From assembly GCA_020636225.1 (NCBI GenBank), contig JACJYI010000006.1:82501-146500 (forward strand): a stretch of 64,000 bases of DNA, written 5' to 3'. Positions within the stretch are counted from its first letter, which is position 1. Each line of letters begins with the position of its first letter. Shown piece by piece: positions 42,691 to 52,179 of the stretch. A program made the translations under genes and the position numbers. This DNA is from Lewinellaceae bacterium. Lineage in GTDB: Bacteria > Bacteroidota > Bacteroidia > Chitinophagales > Saprospiraceae. Below the pieces are notes generated by a model. The model worked only from the letters and a program-made list of their open reading frames with translations. It was not told the DNA's origin and searched no databases.

Positions 42691-44208
42691 ATGGCCAACG
42701 TAGGAACCATCAAGCAGATCATCGGTCCGGTTGTGGACGTCATGTTCTCCGGTGAGGGCAACAAGCTCCCGGAAATTCTCAATGCCCTGACGGTAAAACG
42801 TCCGGACGGACAGGACCTGATCCTGGAGTGCCAGCAGCATCTCGGTGAAGACAGCGTGCGGGCCGTTGCCATGGATGCGACGGACGGTCTGACCCGTGGC
42901 ATGGAAGTGGTCGACAACGGCCAGCCCATCATGATGCCGACCGGGAAGGCTATCCGTGGTCGTCTGTTCAACGTGGTCGGCGACCCGATCGATGGTCTCC
43001 AGCCGGTGGACAAAACCACCAACGCCTATGCCATCCACCGGAACCCACCGATCTATGAGGAGCTATCAACCGAAACAGAGGTCCTGTTTACCGGGATCAA
43101 GGTGATCGACCTGATCGAGCCATACCAGAAGGGTGGAAAGATCGGACTCTTCGGAGGTGCCGGTGTGGGTAAGACGGTATTGATCCAGGAGCTGATCAAC
43201 AACATCGCCAAGGGGTACGATGGTATCTCCGTATTCGCCGGTGTAGGTGAACGGACCCGTGAAGGGAATGACCTCCTGCGGGAGATGCTGGAAGCGGGGA
43301 TCATCAAGTATGGCGAGAACTTCATGCATTCCATGGAAGAAGGCGGCTGGGACCTCAGTAAGGTCAGCGCCAACGACCTGGAAGAATCCAAAGCCACATT
43401 CGTGTTCGGTCAGATGAACGAACCTCCCGGTGCTCGTGCCCGTGTGGCCCTGTCCGGACTGACCATCGCGGAATACTATCGCGACGGTGACCTGAGCGAC
43501 CCACAGGGAGGCCGGGACATCCTCTTCTTCATTGACAATATCTTCCGTTTCACGCAGGCGGGTTCTGAAGTATCCGCCCTGCTGGGCCGGATGCCATCTG
43601 CCGTAGGTTACCAGCCTACCCTGGCCACGGAAATGGGTCTGATGCAGGAGCGGATCACCTCGACCAAGCGGGGATCCATTACCTCCGTACAGGCGGTGTA
43701 TGTACCTGCGGATGACTTGACCGACCCGGCTCCGGCGACCACCTTCGCCCACCTGGATGCCACCACGGTACTCAACCGGAAGATCGCTTCCCTGGGTATC
43801 TATCCGGCTGTGGACCCATTGGACTCCACCTCGCGGATCATGGACCCGAATATCATAGGCGCCGAGCATTACAACACTGCCCAGGCCGTGCGGAACATCC
43901 TGCAGCGCTACAACGAATTGCAGGATATCATCGCCATCCTCGGTATGGAGGAATTGTCCGAGGAGGACAAGCTGGTGGTGCACCGCGCTCGTCGGGTACA
44001 GCGTTTCCTGTCCCAGCCGTTCCACGTTGCTGAGGCCTTCACCGGTCTGAAAGGCGTCCTGGTACCGATCGAAGAGACCATCCGTGGTTTCAATATGATC
44101 ATGAATGGCGAAGTCGACCAGTATCCCGAAGGTGCCTTCAACCTGGTCGGTACCATCGACGATGCCATTGAGAAGGGTAAGAAAATGATGGCCGAAGCTC
44201 AGAACTAA
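42691..44208 (+). CDS. atpD: ATP synthase F1 subunit beta
   Basis: 505 residues. Catalytic beta subunit of F1. Walker A GGAGVGKT, the segment GERTREGNDL, Walker B ILFFIDNIFRF and the DELSEED-region equivalent (MEELSEEDKLVV) are intact. Bacteroidota encode atpD and atpC apart from the other ATP synthase genes, as here. atpC follows after one base. Confidence 0.99.
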   Translation: MANVGTIKQIIGPVVDVMFSGEGNKLPEILNALTVKRPDGQDLILECQQHLGEDSVRAVAMDATDGLTRGMEVVDNGQPIMMPTGKAIRGRLFNVVGDPIDGLQPVDKTTNAYAIHRNPPIYEELSTETEVLFTGIKVIDLIEPYQKGGKIGLFGGAGVGKTVLIQELINNIAKGYDGISVFAGVGERTREGNDLLREMLEAGIIKYGENFMHSMEEGGWDLSKVSANDLEESKATFVFGQMNEPPGARARVALSGLTIAEYYRDGDLSDPQGGRDILFFIDNIFRFTQAGSEVSALLGRMPSAVGYQPTLATEMGLMQERITSTKRGSITSVQAVYVPADDLTDPAPATTFAHLDATTVLNRKIASLGIYPAVDPLDSTSRIMDPNIIGAEHYNTAQAVRNILQRYNELQDIIAILGMEELSEEDKLVVHRARRVQRFLSQPFHVAEAFTGLKGVLVPIEETIRGFNMIMNGEVDQYPEGAFNLVGTIDDAIEKGKKMMAEAQN

Positions 44209-44209
44209 T

Positions 44210-44464
44210 ATGCAGATTCAGATCCTCACACCCAGCGGCAAGATCTTCGAAGGGGAAGGTACCTCCGTCCGTGTACCTGGTACCGGCGGACAGTTTGAAG
44301 TCCTGGAGAATCACGCTGCCATCGTCTCCAGCCTGGACCCCGGAACTATCCGGATCATCCTGGCCGACGGCAGTATCAAGAACGTCGAGATCCAGAGCGG
44401 TTTCATCGAGGTCTTGAAGAATGAGGTGGCTCTCCTGGTAACCATTGCCGAGGCAGCTGCCTGA
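44210..44464 (+). CDS. atpC: ATP synthase F1 subunit epsilon (short form)
   Basis: 84 residues: only the N-terminal beta-sandwich domain (QILTPSGKIFEGEG, GQFEVLENHAAIVSSL, IQSGFIEVLKNEVALLV). The C-terminal helical hairpin that inhibits ATP hydrolysis in E. coli is missing, which is usual in Bacteroidota. It lies one base after atpD. The AT-rich island begins right after its stop. Confidence 0.96.
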   Translation: MQIQILTPSGKIFEGEGTSVRVPGTGGQFEVLENHAAIVSSLDPGTIRIILADGSIKNVEIQSGFIEVLKNEVALLVTIAEAAA

Positions 44465-44481
44465 ATAATAATGGAGCCAAT

Positions 44482-44519
44482 AGTTGCATAATATGTTAAA
44501 AAATTACTAATATGCAACT
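44482..44519. repeat. Inverted repeat at the left edge of the AT-rich island
   Basis: AGTTGCATA (44482-44490) and TATGCAACT (44511-44519), perfect 9-bp arms, 20-base AT-rich spacer. TTGCATAA here (44484-44491) recurs at 46503-46510, just past the dGTPase gene. Confidence 0.6.
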
Positions 44520-44564
44520 CAAAGTAACTTAGAAGCTATTCATTATTGAACATAACTCAGTTCA

Positions 44565-44756
44565 ATGAAAAGGAAAGGTCGTTCCAAAGGGGCAAAGTTG
44601 CATGTGCAAAGGCGAGGTGTAACGGGGAAATCTGAATACATTACACGTATGCATGCTGAAGTTGTCAATGGGCTTTATATTCCAGCAATACTAAGTTGTA
44701 GGGTCAAAGTTGAATATGACAAAGCTACTAACCGCGTATCAATTAATGCAGACTAA
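44565..44756 (+). CDS. Small basic protein of unknown function, paired with the dGTPase gene
   Basis: 63 residues, AT-rich codon use. Highly basic start MKRKGRSKGAKLHVQRRG, then YITRMHAEVVNGLYIPAILSCRVKVEYDKATNRVSINAD. No known motif. It ends 14 bases before the dGTPase-family gene in the same direction, so the two are likely co-transcribed. The basic N-terminus could bind nucleic acid or a partner (inference). Coding status rests on position and composition shared with the next gene. Confidence 0.55.
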   Translation: MKRKGRSKGAKLHVQRRGVTGKSEYITRMHAEVVNGLYIPAILSCRVKVEYDKATNRVSINAD

Positions 44757-44770
44757 GTGGTGCAAGTCTA

Positions 44771-46480
44771 ATGCATTATTCTGATCAAGACTTCTATAGA
44801 ATAGCTAGAGAGGAAGGTAGTCAAGTTATTCCTGATGAACCTTATAGAGATGAATTTCGTAGAGATTTTGCGCGAATCCTACATAGTCCCTCTTTTCGAA
44901 GATTGGTAGGCAAAACTCAACTTTTCCCAGGTCAAGAATCAGATTTTTTTCGCAATAGATTAACACATTCGCTTGAAGTAGCTCAAATAGGGAAGTCAAT
45001 TGTTTTTAGATTGAATCATGAGTTGGAAGCATTAGGTCGTGATGATTTATTTATTGACCCCGACCTTGTTGAATCTGCTTGCCTCGCCCATGATTTAGGA
45101 CATCCTCCCTTTGGACACCAAGGAGAAGAAGCGTTGGATGAATTAATGGATAACTTTGGTGGATTTGAGGGCAATGCTCAAACATTAAGGATTCTAACTC
45201 GTCTTGAGAAAAAAGTTGTATATCCAAGTGAAAGAAATCCACCTGACTCTCATACAGGGTTCAACTCACATGGAGTGGATAGAAGAGCTGGGTTGAACCT
45301 TACTCTTAGAACAATTCTAGCAATTTTGAAGTATGATTTATGTATTCCCAATAAGAAAGATAAAAGAGAGCGAGTTCGAAAAATACATGGATTCCACAAA
45401 GTAATAAAGGGATATTATTTGGATGACAAGAAGATAGTTTCTTATGCTCGGAAAATTCTTTATAAAAGCAGGAAGAAAATTAAGACTATCGAGTGTCAGA
45501 TAATGGACTTGGCTGACGATATTTCATATTCAGTCTATGATATCGAAGATTCTTTCAAAGGAGGGTTTATTCAAATAACGGATTTATTGTATGCACCTAA
45601 CGAAGTCATTGATACCATAGCAAATAAAATTAGTATTGAACAAATTCGCAATTGTTCAAATAGTTTAATACTGAAGGTGGTTCAAAAAGTTTCAGAAGAA
45701 CTTGGTATTGATTCAAGTGATGATTCATTGGAATATTTAAGGGATCAAAGGAAGGGGATAGAGCTCTGGGATGATAGTGAATTATTTCTTTTAAAGAGAA
45801 TCATTGTTAAAGAGATTTTAATTGACATTTTAGACCCATATATACCTAAATTTTCCAGTCCTTCGCCAGTGTCGTCAGCCACATTTGCTCCTGCTGAAGA
45901 AATTACGCCTGAATCATTGGGAGGTATTGTATATGGGGTTAGTAAACAAATGGAGAATAATGGGTTTGTTCGTAGTGAATTTACATCTCGATTGGTTGGT
46001 GAGTTTATAAGGTCAATAGAAATATATAAAATTGACAACGATCAGCCTATCAGCTCTAAAATTTTTATTAATAATGAGTGCGATTTTAATGGATATCGCA
46101 TCCTAGATACAGAGCTAAAGATTTTCATTTTAAAGAGATTTACATATGAATTTCAAATTTCCAGTCCTAAGTTGAAGATAGTTGAGTACAGAGGAAAGGA
46201 GATAGTTAAAACAATATTTAATTCGATTCTAGATTCGAATGGTGAGTTTTTACCAGATGACTTTAGACGTATTTACAAGGCTTATGAGTCTAAGTATAAA
46301 ATAACTGAAAGTTATTATCAGGAAATTAAAGATGATGACACAAAGCGTATTTACGAGTTTGACTTGTCAAGAATGCGATTAATTTGTGATTTTGTAGCAA
46401 GCATGACTGATCGTTATGCGATAGAGTACTATTCGAGAATAAAATCGGAAGAACCCCAATCTATCTTTAAAAAGTTTTGA
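44771..46480 (+). CDS. dGTPase-family dNTP triphosphohydrolase (HD domain)
   Basis: 569 residues, longer than typical Dgt (about 440-505). The metal-binding HD residues are visible: H66 in RNRLTHSLEVAQIG, H107-D108 in CLAHDLGHPPFGHQGEEAL, and Asp near 247 in MDLADDISYSVYDIED. The early FRRLVGKTQLFPG is a family signature. It would cleave dGTP or other dNTPs to nucleoside and triphosphate. The C-terminal half is divergent. Strongly AT-rich compared with all neighbours, inserted between atpC and a TonB receptor, so likely acquired. Bacterial dGTPases can defend against phages by depleting dGTP. Confidence 0.9.
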   Translation: MHYSDQDFYRIAREEGSQVIPDEPYRDEFRRDFARILHSPSFRRLVGKTQLFPGQESDFFRNRLTHSLEVAQIGKSIVFRLNHELEALGRDDLFIDPDLVESACLAHDLGHPPFGHQGEEALDELMDNFGGFEGNAQTLRILTRLEKKVVYPSERNPPDSHTGFNSHGVDRRAGLNLTLRTILAILKYDLCIPNKKDKRERVRKIHGFHKVIKGYYLDDKKIVSYARKILYKSRKKIKTIECQIMDLADDISYSVYDIEDSFKGGFIQITDLLYAPNEVIDTIANKISIEQIRNCSNSLILKVVQKVSEELGIDSSDDSLEYLRDQRKGIELWDDSELFLLKRIIVKEILIDILDPYIPKFSSPSPVSSATFAPAEEITPESLGGIVYGVSKQMENNGFVRSEFTSRLVGEFIRSIEIYKIDNDQPISSKIFINNECDFNGYRILDTELKIFILKRFTYEFQISSPKLKIVEYRGKEIVKTIFNSILDSNGEFLPDDFRRIYKAYESKYKITESYYQEIKDDDTKRIYEFDLSRMRLICDFVASMTDRYAIEYYSRIKSEEPQSIFKKF

Positions 46481-46574
46481 CAATTGGAGTCATTGTTTTG
46501 TATTGCATAAGTAATGTTGTATAAGTTGCAAAGGTTCAGGATGTATGATTTAATTATTTTCCTTCCCTGACATC

Positions 46575-48542
46575 ATGAGAAGCACTTTGATTTTTCTTGC
46601 AATACTGTTTGCGCCGTCTTATGGCCAGGCACAGACCGCCCTGGATACCATCGAAGTATCCACTGCCCGACAACTTACGCCATTGCGATCCGCATTGCGA
46701 ACCATCGGACTGCTCCGGGATACCCGGCTTCAGTCCACAGGTGCACGCACGGTCAGTGAAGCACTGGAGCAGATCCCGTCCCTGGACCTTCGTCATCGCG
46801 GGCCGCTGGATATCCAGGTCGATCCGGGCATCCGCGGTGGTACATTCGATCAGACCCTGGTGCTGGTGAATGGCATCAAGATGACCGATCCGCAGACAGG
46901 GCATCACCAGATGAATCTGCCCATTGGCCTGGGGGATATCCAACGGGCAGAGGTACTGGAATCCGGAGGTTCCAGGATCTATGGCCCCAACGCCTTTTCC
47001 GGGGCGATTCATCTGCACACGCCGGTATCAGGGCCCGACCGGTTGCGGGCCACCTTGTGTGGCGGGTCATACGGCTTGTTCCGGGCGGATGTGCAGGGAC
47101 AGATCAACACCGGTTCGTGGTTTTCCTATGCGTCCGTGTCAGGAGCACAGAGTGACGGATATCGTTCGAATACCGATTTCACGTACGGGAATGTATGGGC
47201 CCAGACCGGCTTCATTCGGGGCGACCGGCAATTGCTGATCCAGGGAGGATACAATGCCAAGGCATTCGGTGCGCAGGACTTTTATTCGAGCCGATATGCT
47301 GAACAGTTCGAAGCCACCCGCACCCTCCTCCTGTCGGCCCGGTATTCCGGGGGAACGGCCTGGCGGTATATGGTGCAGGGATATGCCCGCCAGCACAATG
47401 ATCATTTCGAGCTCTTTCGCGAGGACGATGCCTATTACACCTACCGGGACGGGGTATTCGTCACTGGTCAGGGGGATACCGCCGTGTTTTTCCCCGGCGT
47501 AACGGCCGACTGGAACTACTATCGGGGTCACAATGATCACCGCACCCGGGTCGTGGGAGGTGAAGCCAGCCTGTCGCATGAATGGGGCCGGGCGGGGACC
47601 ACTTCCATTGGTATCGAAATGCGACAGGAAGGCATCGTGAGCAATGTCCTGGGCAAGGATCTGGACAAGCCGATCGATGTCTGGGGTCAATCCAGAGGGC
47701 AGTATCTGAAGGGGGATCAGCGCACCAATGGAAGCGCATATGTCGAGCATGGTGCCCGGTGGGGCCGATGGACATGGAATGGAGGGGTCTTGATCAATAC
47801 CAATAGTGCCTTTGGTGCTGATTGGCTGCCCGGTCTGGATGTCGGGTACAGGGTTGCCCCATCCGCGCTGATCTATGCCTCGGCAGACCGGTCGTTCCGC
47901 TTTCCCACCTTTACGGATCTGTACTACAATCTCGGCGGAGCCCGGGGAAGCGCCGATCTGCAGCCGGAATACAGTGTCAATCTGGAATTGGGTGCCAGAG
48001 TCCAACTGGCTGAGCATGCTACCCATCTGGCCCTCTTCCAGCGGGATGGTCGGGAATTGATCGACTGGGTGCAATGGAAGCCCGACAGCCTGCAGGCGGA
48101 AAACCTGACCCGTGTGACCATGCGCGGTGTCACAGTAGGATGGGGTTGGACGGCTCCAATCCGGTGGCTGGATCACCTGCATGTCGGTTATACAGGTCTA
48201 TGGGCGGAATCCGAGGCATTGGGCGTGCCGTCCCTCTACGTTTTGGACCATCTTCGCCATAAAGTGGTACTCACAGGTCAGCACACCTGGAATCACTGGT
48301 CCTTGTCCTGGATGGCGAATCTGCAGGATCGGGCAGGCCAGTATGTGGAATTCCCAAGTGGCCAGTCAACCAATTACGAAACCGTTTTCCTTCTGGATCT
48401 GAGCATCCGGTATACCAGGCCAGCCTGGTCGGTCTACCTGTCAGGCAGCAATCTGCTGGATCGGGAGTATGTGGACCGTGGCAATGTTATCCAGCCCGGG
48501 CTCTGGGTCCAGGGAGGAGTCCAGGTGGACCTGGTTCGCTGA
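46575..48542 (+). CDS. TonB-dependent outer-membrane receptor
   Basis: 655 residues. Signal peptide (LIFLAILFAPSYGQAQ), TonB-box-like DTIEVSTAR, then the plug: TVSEALEQIPSLDLRHRG, IQVDPGIRGGTFDQTLVLVNGIKMTDPQTGHH, AEVLESGGSRIYGPNAFSGAIHL. A 22-strand-type barrel ends in DREYVDRGNVIQPGLWVQGGVQVDLVR. The size is that of BtuB/siderophore-type importers rather than SusC. No cobalamin riboswitch is seen upstream, and the substrate is unknown. The AT-rich island ends about 20-90 bases before its start. Confidence 0.93.
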   Translation: MRSTLIFLAILFAPSYGQAQTALDTIEVSTARQLTPLRSALRTIGLLRDTRLQSTGARTVSEALEQIPSLDLRHRGPLDIQVDPGIRGGTFDQTLVLVNGIKMTDPQTGHHQMNLPIGLGDIQRAEVLESGGSRIYGPNAFSGAIHLHTPVSGPDRLRATLCGGSYGLFRADVQGQINTGSWFSYASVSGAQSDGYRSNTDFTYGNVWAQTGFIRGDRQLLIQGGYNAKAFGAQDFYSSRYAEQFEATRTLLLSARYSGGTAWRYMVQGYARQHNDHFELFREDDAYYTYRDGVFVTGQGDTAVFFPGVTADWNYYRGHNDHRTRVVGGEASLSHEWGRAGTTSIGIEMRQEGIVSNVLGKDLDKPIDVWGQSRGQYLKGDQRTNGSAYVEHGARWGRWTWNGGVLINTNSAFGADWLPGLDVGYRVAPSALIYASADRSFRFPTFTDLYYNLGGARGSADLQPEYSVNLELGARVQLAEHATHLALFQRDGRELIDWVQWKPDSLQAENLTRVTMRGVTVGWGWTAPIRWLDHLHVGYTGLWAESEALGVPSLYVLDHLRHKVVLTGQHTWNHWSLSWMANLQDRAGQYVEFPSGQSTNYETVFLLDLSIRYTRPAWSVYLSGSNLLDREYVDRGNVIQPGLWVQGGVQVDLVR

Positions 48543-48545
48543 CGA

Positions 48546-49148
48546 TCACCGCCTGATCCCGTAGATCAATTCATCCAGGACCTCACCATGTTTCAGGATG
48601 GTTCCCTGTAGACGGGCTTCGAGCGTGAAACCGGCTTTTTCCAAGGCTCGCTGGGATCCGATATTGGTGTGGATCGGCCGGGCAAAGATGCGGTTGACCG
48701 GTAGATGGGTGAACCCATACGTGACCATCATCCGGATCGCCCGGGTCATGATCCCCTTTCCCCAGTAGGGTTCGCCCAACCAGTACCCCATTTCCGCATT
48801 CTGGCAATGAATATCCGTTTGAGGATGCAGGCCAATGGCTCCCACAGGCTGGTCCTCCAGCGTGATGGCCAGGATGCGGGGTGGCGTCTCCTGATTCGCC
48901 ATGGAAATGAAGGCATCACCCTTTTCCTCCGTATATGGAGATGGGAAGGCATCGGTCAGAAATCGGGCAATGTTCGGGTTGTTGCCCAGGATAACCAGCG
49001 TGTTCCGGTCGTCGGGTTGCCAGGGCCGGAGGATGACTGTCTCTGAGTTGATGGGTTCCAAGTCAGACGGGGTGTAGGCCTTGCCAAGGTAGCGAATGGA
49101 CAGAGATTTGGAACGTTGAAGTTGGCCGGGCAGGATCCAGTGGATCAT
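48546..49148 (-). CDS. RimJ/RimL-type GNAT acetyltransferase
   Basis: Up to 200 residues. The GNAT_3 fold is clear: VILRPWQPDDRNTL, LEDQPVGAIGLHP, AEMGYWLGEPYWGKGIMTRAIRMMVTYGF and NIGSQRALEKAGFTLEARLQG. Acetylates a protein N-terminus or small molecule; target unknown. The domain begins near residue 31, and the first 30 residues look non-conserved. The real start may be a TTG at 49061, since TACCTTGG (near the promoter motif) lies about 20 bases upstream of it. It converges with the TonB gene. Confidence 0.85.
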   Translation of the reverse strand: MIHWILPGQLQRSKSLSIRYLGKAYTPSDLEPINSETVILRPWQPDDRNTLVILGNNPNIARFLTDAFPSPYTEEKGDAFISMANQETPPRILAITLEDQPVGAIGLHPQTDIHCQNAEMGYWLGEPYWGKGIMTRAIRMMVTYGFTHLPVNRIFARPIHTNIGSQRALEKAGFTLEARLQGTILKHGEVLDELIYGIRR

Positions 49149-49173
49149 GTTCGACCAGATGTCCTTTCCACCG

Positions 49174-49181
49174 TACCTTCA
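49174..49181 (+). promoter_or_regulatory. Variant -7 element before the EEP gene
   Basis: TACCTTCA, four bases, ATG at 49186. One mismatch from TAnnTTTG but the same spacing as the leaderless group. Confidence 0.35.
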
Positions 49182-49185
49182 CAGA

Positions 49186-50028
49186 ATGATGCCCCTGATC
49201 CTGCAACCGGTCTTCTGGCTGATACTGGTGCTTCTGCAACCTGGTGTCCAGTCCCATCCTCTGGATGTGATGACCTGGAATATCCGGTACGATAACCCGG
49301 ATGACGGGCCGAATGCCTGGCCTCTTCGACGGGACGCTCTGGCTCAATTCATCCTGGAGAAACATCCGGATATCCTGGGGATCCAGGAAGGACTGGACCA
49401 TCAGGTCCGTTGGCTGGACTCCGTGCTGTCCGGATATGCGCGGGTTGGCCATGGCAGGGATGACGGGGACAGAAAGGGAGAATACTGCGCGATCTTCTAT
49501 CGGACCGATCGGTTGCGTCTGATCGAGACGACAACACGATGGTTGTCATCGACACCCGATCAGCCATCCACTGGGTGGGATGCGGCCCTGCCTCGTATCG
49601 TGACGACAGGGCGATGGGAAGACCGGCAAACCGGCAGGGTCTGGATGGTATACAATACACATTTCGATCACCGTGGGGCCACAGCCCGATCGGAATCAGC
49701 TCGTTTGCTGGATACATGGATGGCTTCATCCTGCGGCGAGATGCCATGCATACTCATGGGCGACCTGAACGCTTCGCCGGAGGCAGAGCCGATCACCTGG
49801 CTGAAGCAGTCAAAGCGCGATGTGCTGGATGAAGCGGACCGGGTCACGGGTCCTTCGGGTACCTTCAGCAGCTTTGATCCGGAAGGAAAACCGGCACCCA
49901 GGATCGACTATATCTTCCTGAACAACGGAATGGTCCGGGTGATGGAAGCGGCGATCCTGGAAACCTGCCGAGCGGACAGGTGCCTGTCGGACCATCGGCC
50001 GGTCTGGTGTCGACTGACGGCTGGCTAG
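49186..50028 (+). CDS. Exported endonuclease/exonuclease/phosphatase-family protein
   Basis: 280 residues from the ATG at 49186, which begins a signal peptide (MMPLILQPVFWLILVLLQPGVQS). EEP-fold motifs: VMTWNIRYDNPDDG, ILGIQEGL, NTHFDHRG, ILMGDLNASPEA, RIDYIFLN and CLSDHRPV. This set, with the DNP-type start, matches the Bacteroidota EEP branch often linked to phosphodiester or phospholipid hydrolysis outside the cytoplasm. The substrate is not known. The stop overlaps the convergent hydrolase stop by four bases (CTAG). Confidence 0.9.
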   Translation: MMPLILQPVFWLILVLLQPGVQSHPLDVMTWNIRYDNPDDGPNAWPLRRDALAQFILEKHPDILGIQEGLDHQVRWLDSVLSGYARVGHGRDDGDRKGEYCAIFYRTDRLRLIETTTRWLSSTPDQPSTGWDAALPRIVTTGRWEDRQTGRVWMVYNTHFDHRGATARSESARLLDTWMASSCGEMPCILMGDLNASPEAEPITWLKQSKRDVLDEADRVTGPSGTFSSFDPEGKPAPRIDYIFLNNGMVRVMEAAILETCRADRCLSDHRPVWCRLTAG

Positions 50029-50822
50029 TCGGTTCCTGCATCCATCGATTGCAAAAAGGAGAGGGTAGTCTGGTTGAAGTAGGAAGGTTGTTCCACATTG
50101 ACCACATGTCCGCAGTTGCCGGCAATGGCCAGCCGGGCTGTCCGTGAATGAGCCGCCACCAGATGCCGGATGGATGGCAGGAACATATGGTCCTGGTCGC
50201 CCATGATATAGAGCGTGGGAATGGGCAGTTCTTTCATCCGGAACCATTTGAGCTTGGCATTCACATCAGCGGCCAGTTGGAACCAGCGGATGAATTCTTT
50301 CTGGGCCAGCTTTTTTGCTTCGCGAATGAAGAGCGATCGCGATTCCCGGTGCTGTTTTCGGGGCATGATGATCAACGCGAAGAATTTGTACAGCAAGAGA
50401 TAGGGCACCAGTGATTTCATCCAGACACCGAAGCGCATGAGGATCTTCCCCCGGATGTTCATCTTCATCACGGCACCGGCCATGACCATGCTGCGGACCT
50501 TTTCCGGCCGGAGTTCTGCGATCTCCCGCACGATGATGGTGCCCAGGGATATGCCGACCAGATGGGTCGATGAGATGCGCAAGTGGTCCAGGACATCGAT
50601 CACCTCGCGAGCGATGGCGTCGAACGTATACGGCAGACTGCCCTGATGATCCAGATGGGACTTGGATTGGCCATGTCCCCGGAGATCAATGAGCAGGATA
50701 TTGAACCGGTCCTGAAACGCCCGGATCTGCTTGTACCAGATCGACGAACTGCCTCCCGCACCGTGGATGAAGGTGACCCAGGGCGCGGCTTCTGACCGGG
50801 TGTACGTTGAATGATGCAGCAT
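50025..50822 (-). CDS. Alpha/beta hydrolase
   Basis: About 265 residues from the ATG at 50822; the frame is open further upstream, so the start is tentative. VTFIHGAGGSSSIWYKQIR, DLRGHGQS, nucleophile elbow VGISLGTIIV, Asp in MGDQDHMF and His in AGNCGHVVNVEQ form the triad. It is a cytoplasmic hydrolase of unknown substrate, of a different branch from the pair in the PHA region. It follows the antiporter gene by about 47 bases and may be the last gene of that operon. Confidence 0.85.
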   Translation of the reverse strand: MLHHSTYTRSEAAPWVTFIHGAGGSSSIWYKQIRAFQDRFNILLIDLRGHGQSKSHLDHQGSLPYTFDAIAREVIDVLDHLRISSTHLVGISLGTIIVREIAELRPEKVRSMVMAGAVMKMNIRGKILMRFGVWMKSLVPYLLLYKFFALIIMPRKQHRESRSLFIREAKKLAQKEFIRWFQLAADVNAKLKWFRMKELPIPTLYIMGDQDHMFLPSIRHLVAAHSRTARLAIAGNCGHVVNVEQPSYFNQTTLSFLQSMDAGTD

Positions 50823-50869
50823 GGAATAGGTCAGGAGATTGACTTGAACAATGGGTAGAACACCGGAAA

Positions 50870-52168
50870 CTATTCTTTCGTTGTGTGACCATCCTCTTCC
50901 TGGCGGGAAAGATGGATCTGGGGGGCTTCCCAACGGGTATACCCGACCGGCACGCTTTGTGCCACCCGGATGGCCCGCTGGTGTCTGCGTTTGTCAAAGA
51001 TCATGGCCCCGGTCATGATCAGTCCCGTGAACAGGATGACGAACAGCAGGATCCCGGGTTCAAAGGCGAGCACCTGAGCATCGGCAGGGATGGCATAGAA
51101 CAGCAGGATGGTGATCAACCCACGGGGCGCGATGGCCCACTGGGGGGTAATGTTCGATCCCATGAACAGTCGAAGGAGCACCCAGCGGATCAGGTAGATG
51201 GTGGCCAGGATCAACAGGCTGATCCCCACGACCCGGATATCGGCCAGGGATGCCAGATTGATGGTGATCCCGAAGATGACAAAGAAGAAGGTCCGAACGA
51301 CGAAGGACGACTCCAGGGTGAGGATATGCAATCCCTGATAGATCTCCTTGGCCTTTTCAACATGGAGCAGCTTGGCAAGCCTGCCTTGAAAGAAGATCCC
51401 GCGATTGGCGATCAGCAGACCGAAGATCAGGATGATGATCAGGGAGGACAGGTGCATCTGTTTCCCCAAAGCGTACAGCAATAGCAGGACAGCGATCAAA
51501 AGGAAGAGCTTGACCTGGGAACGGATATTCTGAAAGATCACCACGATCAGGTAGCTGGCCACCACGGAAATGAGGATGGTCAGGAACAGGGTGCCGAAAA
51601 AGCCACCCAACTCCCCTCCCTGACTGGTCGATTCATATGGCCCGATCAGGAAGTAGAACAGGATGATGCCCAGGATATCTGAAAAGGTGCTTTCATAGAT
51701 ATGGAACTCTTTCTTGAGGGCCTGGAGGCCGGAGACACTGGGTATGATGATGGCGCTGCTGAGAATGGATAACGGCGTGGCATAGATCCAGGCCTGACGA
51801 GGGGTCATCCCGGGAACGTAATGCTCGAGGATCTCGGCAGATACCCAGGCGGATAGGACAAGACCCAGCAGGGCAATGAGCATGGCCTTCCCGATCGGGA
51901 TCAGCTTGTCCTTGTGCAGTTCGAGTTCCAGAGCGGCTTCCAGGACGATCATGATCAGCCCGACGATGCCCAGCACTTCGAGTACCGGAAAAAAGTCCAG
52001 GTATCCCATCCCCATGTTGTCCAGCCCGAACCGGAGACCAATGCCCAGGACGATCAGCATCAGGACGGAGGGGATATTGGTCTTGCGCGACAGTTCACTG
52101 AAGAAAAAGGAAAGGATGATAATGAGGCTTGCCTCGATGATCAGATTATAGGATGCCAGGATATCCAT
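50870..52168 (-). CDS. Cation:proton antiporter (CPA type)
   Basis: 432 residues with about 12-13 hydrophobic helices. Starts LIIEASLIIILSFFFSELSRKTNIPSVLMLIVLGIGLRFG, as in Na+/H+ and K+/H+ exchangers. It has TPLSILSSAIIIPSVSGL (unwound-helix region), YESTFSDILGIILFY with the functional Asp, and FFVIFGITINLASL. It exchanges Na+ or K+ for H+ across the inner membrane. It follows the MscS-like gene by 11 bases, so it is in the same operon. Confidence 0.88.
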   Translation of the reverse strand: MDILASYNLIIEASLIIILSFFFSELSRKTNIPSVLMLIVLGIGLRFGLDNMGMGYLDFFPVLEVLGIVGLIMIVLEAALELELHKDKLIPIGKAMLIALLGLVLSAWVSAEILEHYVPGMTPRQAWIYATPLSILSSAIIIPSVSGLQALKKEFHIYESTFSDILGIILFYFLIGPYESTSQGGELGGFFGTLFLTILISVVASYLIVVIFQNIRSQVKLFLLIAVLLLLYALGKQMHLSSLIIILIFGLLIANRGIFFQGRLAKLLHVEKAKEIYQGLHILTLESSFVVRTFFFVIFGITINLASLADIRVVGISLLILATIYLIRWVLLRLFMGSNITPQWAIAPRGLITILLFYAIPADAQVLAFEPGILLFVILFTGLIMTGAMIFDKRRHQRAIRVAQSVPVGYTRWEAPQIHLSRQEEDGHTTKE

Positions 52169-52179
52169 GCAGGATCGGA

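Noticed and set aside
46481..46574. Cobalamin riboswitch upstream of the TonB receptor
   Set aside because: Fewer than 100 AT-rich bases with no B12-box-like sequence or fold.
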